Shown one piece after another: positions 9,505-20,650 of a stretch of DNA of 64,000 bases. The stretch's first letter is position 1. The number at the start of each line of letters is the position of its first letter. A program made the position numbers and the translations under genes. Below the pieces are notes generated by a model. The model made no database searches, was not told the origin of the DNA, and saw only the letters and a program-made list of their open reading frames with translations. The stretch comes from Reticulitermes speratus (Eukaryota; Arthropoda; Insecta; Blattodea; Rhinotermitidae). Location: the NCBI GenBank assembly GCA_021186555.1, contig JAJKFL010000004.1, positions 39,036,351 through 39,100,350 on the forward strand, in the 5' to 3' direction.

Positions 9505-10619
9505 TGTATTACACAGTGTCAAGGAGGAGAGGAATATCGTAGATACAATAAAAAGAAGAAAGGCTAACTGGATTGGTCACATCTTGCGTAGAAACTGCCT
9601 TCTGAAACATGTGATTGAAGGAAAGTTGGAGGGAAGGATAGAAATGACGGGAAGACGAGGGAGAAGACGTAAGCAGCTACTGGTTGACCTTAAGGTAAAG
9701 AGAAGGTACTGTAAATTGAAAGAGGAAGCACTAGATCGCACTCTGTGGAGAACTCGCTTTGGAAGAGGCTACGGACCTGTCGTAAGACAGACTGCAGAAT
9801 GAAGAGGCTACGGACCTGTCGTAACACAGACTGCAGAATGAAGAGGCTACGGACCTGTCGTAACACAGACTGCAGAATGAAGAGGCTACGGACCCGTCGT
9901 AAGACAGACTGCAGAATGAAGAGGCTACGGACCTGACGTAACACAGACTACAGAATGAAGAGGCTACGGACCTGTCGTAAGACAGACTACAGAATGAAGA
10001 GGGTACGGACCTGTCGTAAGACTGACTACAGAATGAAGAGGCTACGGACCTGTCGTAAGCAGACAACAGAAAGAAGAGACTACGGACCTGTCGTAAGACA
10101 GACTGCAGAATGAAGAGGCTATTGACCTGTCGTAAGCAGACAACAGAATGAAGAGGCTACGGACCTGTCGTAAGCAGACAACAGAATGAAGAGGCTACGG
10201 ACCTGTCGTAAGACAGACTGCAGAATGAAGAGGCTACTGACCTGTCGTAAGACAGACAACAGAATGAAGAGGCTACGGACCTGTCGTAAGACAGACTGCA
10301 GAATGAATGAAATTACGGACCTGTCGTAAGACAGACTGCAGAATGAATGAAATTACGGACCTGTCGTAAGACAGAATGCAGAATGAAGAGGCTATTGACC
10401 TGCCGTAAGCAGACAACAGAATGAAGAGGCTACGGACCTGTCGTAAGACAGACTGCAGAATGAAGAGGCTACTGACCTGTCGTAAGACAGACAACAGAAT
10501 AAAGGGGCTACGGACCTGTCGTAAGACAGACTGCAGAATGAATGAAATTACGGACCTGTCGTAAGACAGACTGCAGAATGAATGAAATTACGGACCTGTC
10601 GTAAGACAGACTGCAGAAT
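9505..10619 (+). pseudogene. LINE X copy B: C-terminal fragment plus long 39/40-bp array
   Basis: From about 9507 the plus strand encodes VKEERNIVDTIKRRKANWIG, HILRRNCLLKHVIEG, the basic GRRGRRRK patch and the terminus RGYGPVVRQTAE followed by a stop at 9800-9802. About 22 further units of GGCTACGGACCTGTCGTAAG-type sequence continue to 10619. Some are 40-bp variants with GAATGAATGAAATTA, and some are shortened. The catalytic domains are absent. Frames running through the array are artefacts of its stop-poor unit. Confidence 0.9.
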
Positions 10620-10761
10620 AAATATGAATATTATGTGATAATAGAATATTACAACAAAGTTATTACGCAGGCTATTATTTCTTCTTTAGCAGTATCAACT
10701 CCAATCACCTCCAAAAATTTTAACAGCTTTCAGAAAGCTTCTGTACAATGATATATTCGCT

Positions 10762-10960
10762 CTTCTGCGATCTTAAACAGCGTAGAACGGTAGTTTGTTG
10801 CATACGTTTCGGAACAACCTGTCAGTCCCATCTTCAAGGGTAAAGCAGTCAAGAAAGATTTCTGCTCGGGACTGCCTGCCTTTTGAAGATGGAACCGATA
10901 ATTTGTCCCGAAACGTCGGTAACAAACTATAAAACTACGCTGCGTAAAATCCCAGAAGAA
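10762..10960. repeat. foldback element, CGAAACGTCGG family
   Basis: The arms (left CTTCTGCGATC... at 10762, right ending ...CAGAAGAA at 10960) share CAGCGTAG and GTTTGTT segments in inverse order. Each has a TTGAAGATGG box and a CCGAAACG box with a GGGA/TCCC-type stem between. The first base of the hammerhead box is T instead of C in both arms. Confidence 0.72.
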
Positions 10961-11410
10961 GGAAGATCTGATTTACACAGCGACGGAAGCCTGAAATCAA
11001 GCTTCTGCGCAACATTTTGTGTCAGCGATAACAGCATTTGCCTGCTATTCCGCGCCATCGCCTGCAAAAAAAGCCACCTTGCGACCGGATGCAGCCAGCC
11101 AAGTGGAAGCATTCTGTAACGTCCTACTTTCGGAACTCCACAACTGTAGGCTGCGAATTTTATTGAATCGCGCTGACGTCATGGAATTCCTTTCCCCATT
11201 ATTTTGCTCAGTACAATGTTATTTAGTTAGTTACTTCCTGTCGCTCCTTGCGGAGCATAGGAGCCTCCTTTCAGAGGTTTCTTGGTCTGGAAGTGTGCAT
11301 TCTGTAGTGAGTGACCAGTCCACTGACTGCACAAGTTCTACTCATTCTGATATGACTGTCAGAGCCATCTAGCAGTTAATCAGGAGATGGGTGAGAAATG
11401 GCACCTGAAT
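10961..11410. other. no gene recognised
   Basis: The segment near 10985 (GCGACGGAAGCCTGAAAT) resembles foldback-flanking sequence at 14217 and 4925. Overlapping open frames at 10883-11372 show no recognisable protein. Confidence 0.4.
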
Positions 11411-11628
11411 TTTGCTTACGAGCATTACTAGTTCTATTGATGCCCGTAAGGTTCTTTTACATGCCGTAAATCTACGACATGGGACCGACGGCTTTACTTC
11501 TCCTCCGAAGGAAGTTGTGCTACGGATTTTTATCACCCTTAAAAAATCCATCGACCTTGGCCGGGATCGAACCCGCGAACCTTGGGTCCAGTGGCGAGCA
11601 CGCTAACCACTAGTCCACCGAGGGCGAC
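11411..11628 (-). mobile_element. SINE family A, partial (head half)
   Basis: The minus strand carries the family A head (B box GGGTTCGATCCCGG, A-box-like TGGACTAGTGG near 11614) and the first part of the body up to about 11411. The 3' half and the ATT tail are missing. Confidence 0.88.
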
Positions 11629-11812
11629 ATTTGTACCTTACGTTCGTCTTACATCTCGTACACAGTTCTCTGAATTCAAAATTATGCCTTATAATTTACG
11701 TATACAAGTAGGCCTATACAACGTATTTGATACTATATGAAGCGGTTTGAGATTCTCAAGTGTTTTTAAGATTACAGTCTTATGAGACGTCACGCTGTAG
11801 AAGGCCGACTAA

Positions 11813-11866
11813 TTTACCCTGAAGATGGAGGCAGAAATTTCCTGCGAAACGTCTGTACCTGCGTAA
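11813..11866 (+). ncRNA. hammerhead-like core, single copy
   Basis: CTGAAGA at 11819-11825 is followed by T, a possible stem II GGAGG / CCTGC with one mismatch, then GAAACGTCTGTA. Stem III could be formed by ACG and TGT with a wobble pair, leaving a GTA triplet. Stem I complementarity is poor, so activity is doubtful. Confidence 0.45.
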
Positions 11867-12484
11867 AAAAGTTACACATTTTCGTATTCTGTAAGATCTT
11901 AATTTCAGTAATAAAATAAGACTGCAACAGGAAAGTAGAATTTAGGATAATTTAGAGAGAAATACAATTTTTTTTTCTTTTTGATTGTGATAGGGTAAAT
12001 GGAGCCTCAGCAGCTATTGTGACAATCACTGCTCCTGTCACTGTCATTACAAATAAGGGCAAATATACAAATTAACATTACATCTTTGTTAAGTTTGATG
12101 AAATTGCATTTTCCAGCTAAATTCCCCCCCCCCCCCCCCCCCCCCCCCCCAACAATAAAAAAAATGTAACATGTGGTCCCGTTCCAGGTTAATGATTATA
12201 ATGGTCAAAATTAATGAACAGGAAACGCGCTGTAAAAGGTTAAAAAACACCGACAAGGGTCCGTTTCACCCTGTCCGCTGCCACCCCTCAACTTCCAATC
12301 CACCACACTCTAATGATGCAATAAATTTTGTTTCATGTCAATTTCCTTTCCCCTTACAAAAAAGGAATTCAGATTATCAACAAAAAAAAAAAAGATTTTA
12401 CTCTAATTTATATTGCTGGATTATTTCCATTCCCATATGACATTACAACTGACCTCAAATTCAGAACGTCACACACACAAAAAA
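11867..12484. other. no gene; poly(C) tract at 12124-12150
   Basis: A 27-base C homopolymer interrupts AT-rich sequence. Nothing else is identifiable. Confidence 0.7.
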
Positions 12485-12566
12485 TACAGGGCATACACAA
12501 AAGAATGGTGCGATTTTAATAGTGAACACTATTAAAACCGCACCATTCTTTTGTGTATGCCCTGTA
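12485..12566. mobile_element. 82-bp palindromic mariner-type MITE, copy 1
   Basis: An almost perfect hairpin: TACAGGGCATACACAAAAG at the left and its reverse complement at the right, with terminal TA dinucleotides. It has the same ends and length as the element at 56214-56295. Confidence 0.88.
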
Positions 12567-13474
12567 CTTGCTCTTCGCCACCCGCAAGACGGGATTGTCT
12601 CCTCTGGCAAAACCTTGGCGGGCGACCGCTAGAGACAAATCCATTAATTACAGCATACAGCCTGCAGGGCACGGGCAGAAAATTGAAACTTTGCAGACTA
12701 AAGACTTAGGTTCAATGCCTGTCACGAACTTTTTAATTTACGTTTTCGTAGAAGCATCCAGAACGACTATAGTTCCAACTGAGCTGTGGCTAAGTACGTC
12801 TACTTATACGGAACGAGGATATTATTCATTAGTAGATCGTTTAATGAATTGGTAAGGACAAGGAAGGAGGCGGTTATGATAGAACTAACATGACCTTTCG
12901 TTATTTTCCTGGAGGAATTCAGAAAAAAGGAAAAAAAACAGCCTGAGCCTCAATATTAGATATTCCAGCGGAAATTCGAAAAAAAAAATTATAAGCATTA
13001 CGACTTGGGCCAACATTCTGTACGTGGGATTGAGCTATAGAACGTATTGGCTGCATTTAAATGCCTCTTGTGTCTTTATGGAACGAGCTTTGATACAAAT
13101 ACATTTCATTTCAGTAACATTAACACTAATATACAGCAATATACTGTGATATTAGACTACTACTAGTCACGTGACTGTCATAACAGAGGCCTCAATAATA
13201 TTCACGCGCAACTCCACAAAAAAAAATAATAACTTTTGGTAATAATCGATAAAATATGTAGTAATCGATGTGTCGATTACTATCGATAACTGGGTTGGAA
13301 TGTGACCCACTCAGAGTGCTATAACATAAGGCGGATATAGCTATACGAACTATAATTTTAAAGTTTTAAGTACCGTCGTTAATATATGCCACCTGTCTTA
13401 ACATAAAGGTCTCGGTTCATATCCGATGGCGTGTAATACGAGTTTTAGATTAAGCTAAGATAATTCCCCTAAAT
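12567..13474. other. no gene recognised
   Basis: The open frame at 12553-12855 has no recognisable similarity. Several ATCGAT-containing inverted segments occur near 13245-13290 but are short. Confidence 0.45.
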
Positions 13475-13734
13475 CCCGATCTCAGTGGCCGCGCGGTCTA
13501 AGGCGTCGGTCTGCGGCCGCTCGCTTACTGGGATTGTGGGTTCGAATCCCGCCTAGGGCATGGATGTCTGTCTGTTGTGAGTGTTGTGTGTTGTCAGGTA
13601 GAGGTCTCTGCGACGGGCTGATCCCCCGTCCGGAGAAGTCCTACCGAGTGTGGTGTGTCTAAAGTGTGATCGTGAAGCCTCGAAAAATGAGACCTAGGCC
13701 CCCAAGGGGCTGTCGAGCCATTGAAAAAAAAAAA
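13475..13734 (+). mobile_element. SINE family B, copy 3
   Basis: Head with GCGCGGTCTAAGGCG and B box GGTTCGAATCC; ends in TCGAGCCATTG plus poly(A). A short target duplication CCCTAAAT lies at 13467-13474 and 13735-13742. Confidence 0.92.
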
Positions 13735-13742
13735 CCCTAAAT

Positions 13743-14099
13743 AGCACTAACATCAATTTTCTCCATATTGCTGACGTTATGATTCGTAGGCGGTTCGATC
13801 TGAAACCTTGAAAATTACTTACACGTATTTTGGGGTTCTAAATGTCGGTTTATATTAAGTTACGCTTCTAAATACCGACAACATTTATTATAAGTCTTGA
13901 GTGGTGTTACTGCTCGATGATACGTGAAATGTATACCACTGTTAGCAAGTAGCAGAAACACCCTATACCAAATTTCACCCAATGATTCCATGGATAAAAC
14001 AAGCACTCAGAAACACAGACACACAGCTGTACGTCTCTCACATCGGCCGCCAAACACTAATCTTGAAGCTAGGCTCTTATATTCACTTAAATCTGCGGT
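13743..14099. other. no gene recognised
   Basis: The frame at 13924-14241 runs into a foldback half and has no recognisable protein signature. Confidence 0.45.
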
Positions 14100-14260
14100 C
14101 TTCTGGATCATTACGCGACGTCGTGTGGTGATTCTTTACCGATGTTTCGGGACAACGTATCGGTCCCATCCTCACGGGTCAAGAGTCCGAGTAGGAAAGA
14201 CTGCAGATTTCATTAACATCGAAGGCGGAAGCCTGAAATAAAGTTTCACTTAAATCGTTT
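14100..14260 (-). repeat. half of a CGAAAC-type foldback element
   Basis: Contains the arm sequence ACGCGACGTCGTGTGGTGAT and, on the minus strand, GTGAGGATGGGACC, a GGGAC/GTCCC stem, then CCGAAACATCGGTAA. This matches the arms at 4958-5131, but no inverted partner follows. Confidence 0.65.
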
Positions 14261-14730
14261 ATACTCGCATCTGCCATTTCTCTTGTCATCGGCACTGCAT
14301 CAAAGTTTGGACGCACAATTTGCCATCCTGAGAAGCGTAGCATGGACTGCATATGTACGACGAGCGTCGGAGCGGCGTCCATTGTTAAAACACGACATCA
14401 ATTCATCCGCAAATGAAGAGGGTTAGTAACAGAGAAGCGGGTTTTAAACCGGAGCAAAAAGGAGGGGATGGTTTTACCAATCTAAATGATGATTCGACAC
14501 TGATTGTATTACTGTCGTTACGTTTGAAAATGCTTAAAAATAGTGTAGCAAGGAGGACATTCAGTTATGAAGAGTGGGCACTTTAAAAGCAGTAACTATG
14601 CGGATAAGATTAACAAAGGCTTCATGAGCACACAGCCTGTCATTATGTTTGCTAGGGAGGTGAATAAGTTGTGGTGATACGGTGTGCTTTGTCATTGGGT
14701 TGAACAGGATCGTCAAGATGAATTGATATG
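14261..14730. other. no gene recognised
   Basis: Nothing identifiable before the array flank. Confidence 0.45.
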
Positions 14731-15670
14731 CAACATTCAACAATTCTACGTTCTGCCCACACAGTGTATTTATGTGTTTTGTGTGGATCTCAGAACAAAC
14801 AGCGATTATTTCACTGTACAACATTAACTGACTGGTTTGTATAACTGAGACGGAGTGTGTTTACTGCGCGGTACGGACTGTATTTATGTGTTTTGTGTGG
14901 ATCTCAGAACAAACAGCGATTATTTCACTGTACAACATTAACTGACTGGTTTGTATAACTGAGACGGAGTGTGTTTACTGCGCGGTACGGACTGTATTTA
15001 TGTGTTTTGTGTGGATCTCAGAACAAACAGCCATTATTTCACTGTACAGCATTAACTGACTGGTTTGTATAACTGAGACGGAGTGTGTTTACTGCGCGGT
15101 ACGGACTGTATTTATGTGTTTTGTGTGGATCTCAGAACAAACAGCGATTATTTCACTGTACAGCATTAACTGACTGGTTTGTATAACTGAGACGGAGTGT
15201 GTTTACTGCGCGGTACGGACTGTATTTACGTGTTTTGTGTGGATCTCAGAACAAACAGCGATTATTTCACTGTACAGCATTAACTGACTGGTTTGTATAA
15301 CTGAGACGGAGTGTGTTTACTGCGCGGTACGGACTGTATTTATGTGTTTTGTGTGGATCTCAGAACAAACAGCGATTATTTCACTGTACAGCATTAACTG
15401 ACTGGTTTGTATAACTGAGACGGAGTGTGTTTACTGCGCGGTACGGACTGTATTTATGTGTTTTGTGTGGATCTCAGAACAAACAGCGATTATTTCACTG
15501 TACAGCATTAACTGACTGGTTTGTATAACTGAGACGGAGTGTGTTTACTGCGCGGTACGGACTGTATTTATGTGTTTTGTGTGGATCTCAGAACAAACAG
15601 CGATTATTTCACTGTACAGCATTAACTGACTGGTTTGTATAACTGAGACGGAGTGTGTTTACTGCGCGGT
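14731..15670 (+). repeat. 114-bp-unit element, copy 2 (8 units)
   Basis: A short left flank (AACATTCAACAATTCTACG at 14731) is followed by 8 units from 14765, the last lacking 6 bases. Units differ by few substitutions (AACATT versus AGCATT). The right edge is AAGAGGTGAATAATTTAAA. Confidence 0.93.
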
Positions 15671-16100
15671 AAGAGGTGAATAATTTAAATACAGTTTAGA
15701 ACAATTTTAGTCTTTAAAGTTATAAAAAAGGAACTGTAACTAATTCCGCGTATTTTGAACCTACTATCATTAGAGCATGTTCAATACCCTGCGTTACTGA
15801 GATAGTCTTTAAAGAAACACCGAGCATGTAGCTATAACAAGATATACAGATTCCCATTTACGGTCTCAGTACAGTAAACTCTAAAACTGTTTAGATTTCT
15901 CGGAATTGTATCCAGCATCTAACAGCGAGGACCGTAACAACGCCTACAAAGAGGTCAGTGCTTCCTTCTTTAAATTCGCCACCTACACAGCTTTGCCATC
16001 ACGTACTACAACCTCATTAAATTCTTATATATCTTCCTCAGAGTGTTCGTTAATTAAACATAGTCTGCCAAAGGACTTAACATTATAAATCTCTGAATTT
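15671..16100. other. no gene recognised
   Basis: The first 60 bases resemble the A/T-rich right flank of the 114-bp elements; the rest is unassigned. Confidence 0.45.
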
Positions 16101-16165
16101 CGCCCACACATTTTACTTAAACTTTGTGTGATTCTCAGAATACAAAATTATTTCCCTTAACAGAA
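16101..16165 (+). repeat. diverged single unit related to the 114-bp repeat
   Basis: GCCCACACA, then TTTGTGTGATTCTCAGAA, then AAATTATTTCCCTTAACA follow the same order and spacing as the flank-unit junction of the arrays, but with many substitutions. It looks like an old, unamplified copy. Confidence 0.6.
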
Positions 16166-16351
16166 AACAGATTCATTTATATAATGGACAGACGTCTTTT
16201 CTGTCAGGTACAAACCAAAACACATTATTTTCATACACTTCAGGCATAAAATGCTTAATAAATACTAATCAGCTTTACGTAAATTACATTTTTTAACAAA
16301 TCACAAATTACACACCAACAAAATGCACTATATTTTCACTTTTTATTCTTT

Positions 16352-16398
16352 AACCCCTACATATGTTTCAGCCCTTACAAGGTCATCTTCAGGGGGCT
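16352..16398 (-). ncRNA. hammerhead ribozyme-like motif (left arm)
   Basis: On the minus strand: AGCCCC, CTGAAGA, T, a stem II hairpin with one mismatch, GAAAC, ATATGT, A, GGGGTT. It mirrors the plus-strand core at 16465, with one stem II base changed. Confidence 0.6.
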
Positions 16399-16464
16399 CG
16401 TAATATACATTTACTTACATAATAGCAGACAAAAACAATGGACGTAAAGTAAATGTATATTACG

Positions 16465-16511
16465 AGCCCCCTGAAGATGCCCTTGTAAGGGCTGAAACAT
16501 ATGTAGGGGTT
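16465..16511 (+). ncRNA. hammerhead ribozyme-like motif (right arm), best example
   Basis: Stem I 5' strand AGCCCC (16465-16470) pairs with GGGGTT (16506-16511) over 6 bp including one G-T wobble. Box 1 is CTGAAGA (16471-16477). Stem II is GCCCTT/AAGGGC with a T-T apposition at its base, and box 2 is GAAA (16494-16497). Stem III is the loop-less palindrome ACATATGT, as in minimal hammerheads of satellite DNAs and Penelope elements. The cleavage triplet would be GTA, cut after 16505. The extra T after box 1 departs from the usual G-C closing pair. Confidence 0.65.
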
Positions 16512-16563
16512 AAAGAATAAAAAGTGAAAATATAGTGCATTTTGTTGGTGTGTAATTTGTGAT

Positions 16564-16959
16564 CATTTTCACGTAGTTCTTCATTCACTCGAAACACTTG
16601 TCATCATGGCGGCCGAAACCACAGGACAAGCAGTGCTTTACCCTAACCACTCGCCATACTCTACACGCTGTACCCCAAGATTTTTCGTATTATGGTGAAC
16701 AATTTTCCTCTTGACTTCAAAGTGTTTTGACAGGGGTGATGAGGGTCTGAGGGGATGAGGAAGAGGATTGAAAAATCTCTCCCCTTTATGTAGTCCAGTC
16801 AGGGTTCTATATACAGGGGATTTGCTGGAGCAATTTTCGAAGCCAATAGACAGCAAACACTGAGAAGATGGCCCCACAGTTTAGACATCTAAAGAGCCTT
16901 GAACTGAATGTAGCTGAAACGGAAAATTGTTATGTCACTCGAACAGAAAAGAAATTTGG
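16564..16959. other. no gene recognised
   Basis: The minus-strand frame at 16638-16877 shows no recognisable protein. Confidence 0.45.
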
Positions 16960-19705
16960 TTTAGCTACGACAGAGTACACAGCCACGCTATTAACTTGAC
17001 CACAAACATTTAGCTACGACAGAGTACACAGCCACGCTACTAACTTGACCACAAATATTTAGCTACGACACAGTACACAGCCACGCTATTAACTTGACCA
17101 CAAATATTTAGCTACGACAGAGTACACAGTCACGATATTAACTTGACCACAAACATTTAGCTACGACACAGTACACAGCCACGCTATTAACTTGACCACA
17201 AACATTTAGCTACGACAGAGTACACAGCCACGCTACTAACTTGACCACAAATATTTAGCTACGACACAGTACACAGCCACGCTATTAACTTGACCACAAA
17301 TATTTAGCTACGACAGAGTACACAGTCACGATATTAACTTGACCACAAACATTTAGCTACGACACAGTACACAGCCACGCTATTAACTTGACCACAAACA
17401 TTTAGCTACGACAGAGTACACAGCCACGCTACTAACTTGACCACAAATATTTAGCTACGACACAGTACACAGCCACGCTATTAACTTGACCACAAATATT
17501 TAGCTACGACAGAGTACACAGTCACGATATTAACTTGACCACAAACATTTAGCTACGACACAGTACACAGCCACGTTATTAACTTGACCACAAATATTTA
17601 GCTACGACACAGTACACAGCCACGTTATTAACTTGACCACAAACATTTAGCTACGACACAGTACACAGCTACGCTATTAACTTGACCACAAACATTTAGC
17701 TACGACACAGTACACAGCCACGCTATTAACTTGACCACAAATATTTAGCTACGACACAGTAAACAGCCACGCTATTAACTTGACCACAAATATTTAGCTA
17801 CGACACAGTACACAGCCACGATATTAACTTGACCACAAATATTCAGCTACGGCACAGTACACAGCCACGCTATTAACTTGACCACAAACATTTAGCTACG
17901 ACACAGTACACAGCCACGCTATTAACTTGACCACAAATATTTAGCTACGACACAGTACACAGCCACGCTACTAACTTGACCACAAATATTTAGCTACGAC
18001 ACAGTACACAGCCACGCTATTAACTTGACCACAAATATTCAGCTACGACACAGTACACAGCCACGCTATTAACTTGACCACAAATATTTAGCTACGACAC
18101 AGTACACAGCCACGCTACTAACTTGACCACAAATATTTAGCTACGACACAGTACACAGCCACGCTACTAACTTGACCACAAATATTTAGCTACGAAACAG
18201 TAAACAGCCACGCTATTAACTTGATCACAAATATTCAGCTACGACACAGTACACAGCCACGCTATTAACTTGATCACAAATATTCAGCTACGACACAGTA
18301 CACAGCCACGCTATTAACTTGACCACAAATATTTAGCTACGACACAGTAAACAGCCACGCTATTAACTTGATCACAAATATTCAGCTACGACACAGTACA
18401 CAGCCACGCTACTAACTTGACCACAAATATTTAGCTACGACACAGTACACAGCCACGCTACTAACTTGACCACAAATATTTAGCTACGAAACAGTAAACA
18501 GCCACGCTATTAACTTGATCACAAATATTCAGCTACGACACAGTACACAGCCACGCTATTAACTTGATCACAAATATTCAGCTACGACACAGTACACAGC
18601 CACGCTATTAACTTGACCACAAATATTTAGCTACGACAGAGTACACAGCCACGCTATTAACTTGACCACAAACATTTAGCTACGACACAGTACACAGCCA
18701 CGCTATTAACTTGACCACAAACATTTAGCTACGACACAGTACACAGCCACGCTATTAACTTGACCACAAATATTTAGCTACGACACAGTAAACAGCCACG
18801 CTATTAACTTGACCACAAATATTTAGCTACGACACAGTACACAGCCACGCTATTAACTTGACCACAAATATTCAGCTACGGCACAGTACACAGCCACGCT
18901 ATTAACTTGACCACAAACATTTAGCTACGACACAGTACACAGCCACGCTATTAACTTGACCACAAATATTTAGCTACGACACAGTACACAGCCACGCTAC
19001 TAACTTGACCACAAATATTTAGCTACGACACAGTACACAGCCACGCTATTAACTTGACCACAAATATTCAGCTACGACACAGTACACAGCCACGCTATTA
19101 ACTTGACCACAAATATTCAGCTACGACACAGTACACAGCCACGCTATTAACTTGACCACAAATATTTAGCTACGACACAGTACACAGCCACGCTACTAAC
19201 TTGACCACAAATATTTAGCTACGACAGAGTACACAGCCACGCTACTAACTTGACCACAAATATTTAGCTACGACACAGTACACAGCCACGCTATTAACTT
19301 GACCACAAATATTCAGCTACGACACAGTACACAGTCACGATATTAACTTGACCACAAATATTTAGCTACGACACAGTACACAGCCACGCTATTAACTTGA
19401 CCACAAATATTCAGCTACGACACAGTACACAGCCACGCTATTAACTTGACCACAAATATTCAGCTACGACACAGTACACAGTCACGATATTAACTTGACC
19501 ACAAATATTTAGCTACGACACAGTACACAGCCACGCTATTAACTTGACCACAAATATTCAGCTACGACACAGTACACAGCCACGCTATTAACTTGACCAC
19601 AAATATTTAGCTACGACACAGTACACAGCCACGCTATTAACTTGACCACAAATATTCAGCTACGACAGAGTACACAGCCACGCTATTAACTTGACCACAA
19701 ACATT
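16960..19705. repeat. 49-bp satellite-like array, about 56 copies, with higher-order structure
   Basis: The unit contains TTTAGCTACGACACAGTACA and CTATTAACTTGACCACAAA. Variant sites (GACAGAG/GACACAG, GCTATT/GCTACT/GATATT, AAACAT/AAATAT) follow a four-unit (196-bp) cycle from about 17010 to 17560. Rare variants recur at larger multiples of 49: GGCACAG at 17851 and 18880 (1029 bp, 21 units) and GAAACAG at 18194 and 18488 (294 bp, 6 units). Confidence 0.97.
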
Positions 19706-20050
19706 TTCTACTTAACGGCTAATTTATTTTTCAGTGGATTCTATTCATTATGCTTCTACAGTTTTTCCCCTGCTAATCACCATTCCACCATTGTTCCATA
19801 CTTATTTATACGCCCTGACTAGGCACATGTTATCACATCCTCGGTATTTAAGTTGAGGGATTTAAGGCAGACCAACACTTGGCCGGTAAAAGGTAAGAAT
19901 ATTATTAAAGCGAGTTGGTTCAAATGGTACCGCTTTTGACGTGTGTTTGGGAGACACCACTTTCGAATCTCGGATGGAAAAGTACCAAACTTGAGTACTC
20001 CTGTTTTCGTCAAAGACTACAGACAATTTATACAGTAGTTTCAAACTAAA
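19706..20050. other. no gene recognised
   Basis: Nothing identifiable. Confidence 0.45.
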
Positions 20051-20324
20051 TTTCTCCCTAGAACAGGCCATGAAGGCCCAGAGGGGGAGTAGACGTATAG
20101 CTCTACTATTTCTTTGGCCTCGGCACTAGATAAGGGTGGGTGGTCAACGCCACGCCCGTTCCGTTTTACCCCCTGGATAGACCCGGTACCCATTGTACAG
20201 TAGGCTGTGTAGGCCACAAGGCCGGTCTGGACGGGTGCTGAAATCTCGCCCCCACCGAGATTCGATCTCCTGACCGACCATCCCGTAGCGTAGTCGCTAT
20301 ACCGACTGAGCTATCGCGGCCCAC
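20051..20324 (-). mobile_element. SINE family C, copy 2
   Basis: Minus-strand tRNA-like head GGGCCGCGATAGCTCAGTCG and B-box region GGAGATCGAATCTC. The body matches the copies at 5165 and 45044 over its whole length. No clear target duplication. Confidence 0.9.
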
Positions 20325-20394
20325 AAAGCCTCAAATTATGCCAAGACTACTTGCTGCTGTCAAGTTTTCTCGGTCAACGCCGTAAAAGGCTTGT

Positions 20395-20650
20395 GGGAAT
20401 AGAGGTATACCTCCACTCATTCTAAACGTCAGCATCAGATTGAGGTAAGTAGTCAGCTTCAAGCTTAAGCCGTTTTATCATCTGAAAGAATACTCTCGGT
20501 GCCTGTTGAATAGGAAGTTAGGTGGATTTCAAGGCCGGTCTGGACGATTTGGAGACAAGAAGAAACTCTTTCCATGTAGGGAATCGAAACAAGGCTCTTA
20601 GGTTTTCCAGCCAGTACCGTAATCGTTATACCGACAGAGAAACCCCGGTT
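20395..20650 (-). mobile_element. SINE family C-like, diverged, adjacent to copy 2
   Basis: It shares AGAGGTATA...CCACTCATTCT, CAGATTGAGGTAAGTAGTCA and GGCCGGTCTGGACGATTTGG with family C, and a degraded head (TCTGTCGGTATAACGATTAC) on the minus strand. Confidence 0.75.

Larger units (their letters stand above)
16300..16563. repeat. 117-bp-arm foldback carrying two hammerhead-like cores
   Basis: The arms 16300-16416 and 16447-16563 are nearly perfect inverted repeats of equal length around a 30-base loop. Each arm holds one ribozyme-like core reading outward from the loop. Outer ends are ATCACAAATTACACACCAAC and its complement. There is no coding sequence. The layout resembles inverted terminal repeats of a Penelope-type retroelement with no interior, though other foldback origins are possible. 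Confidence 0.88.
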
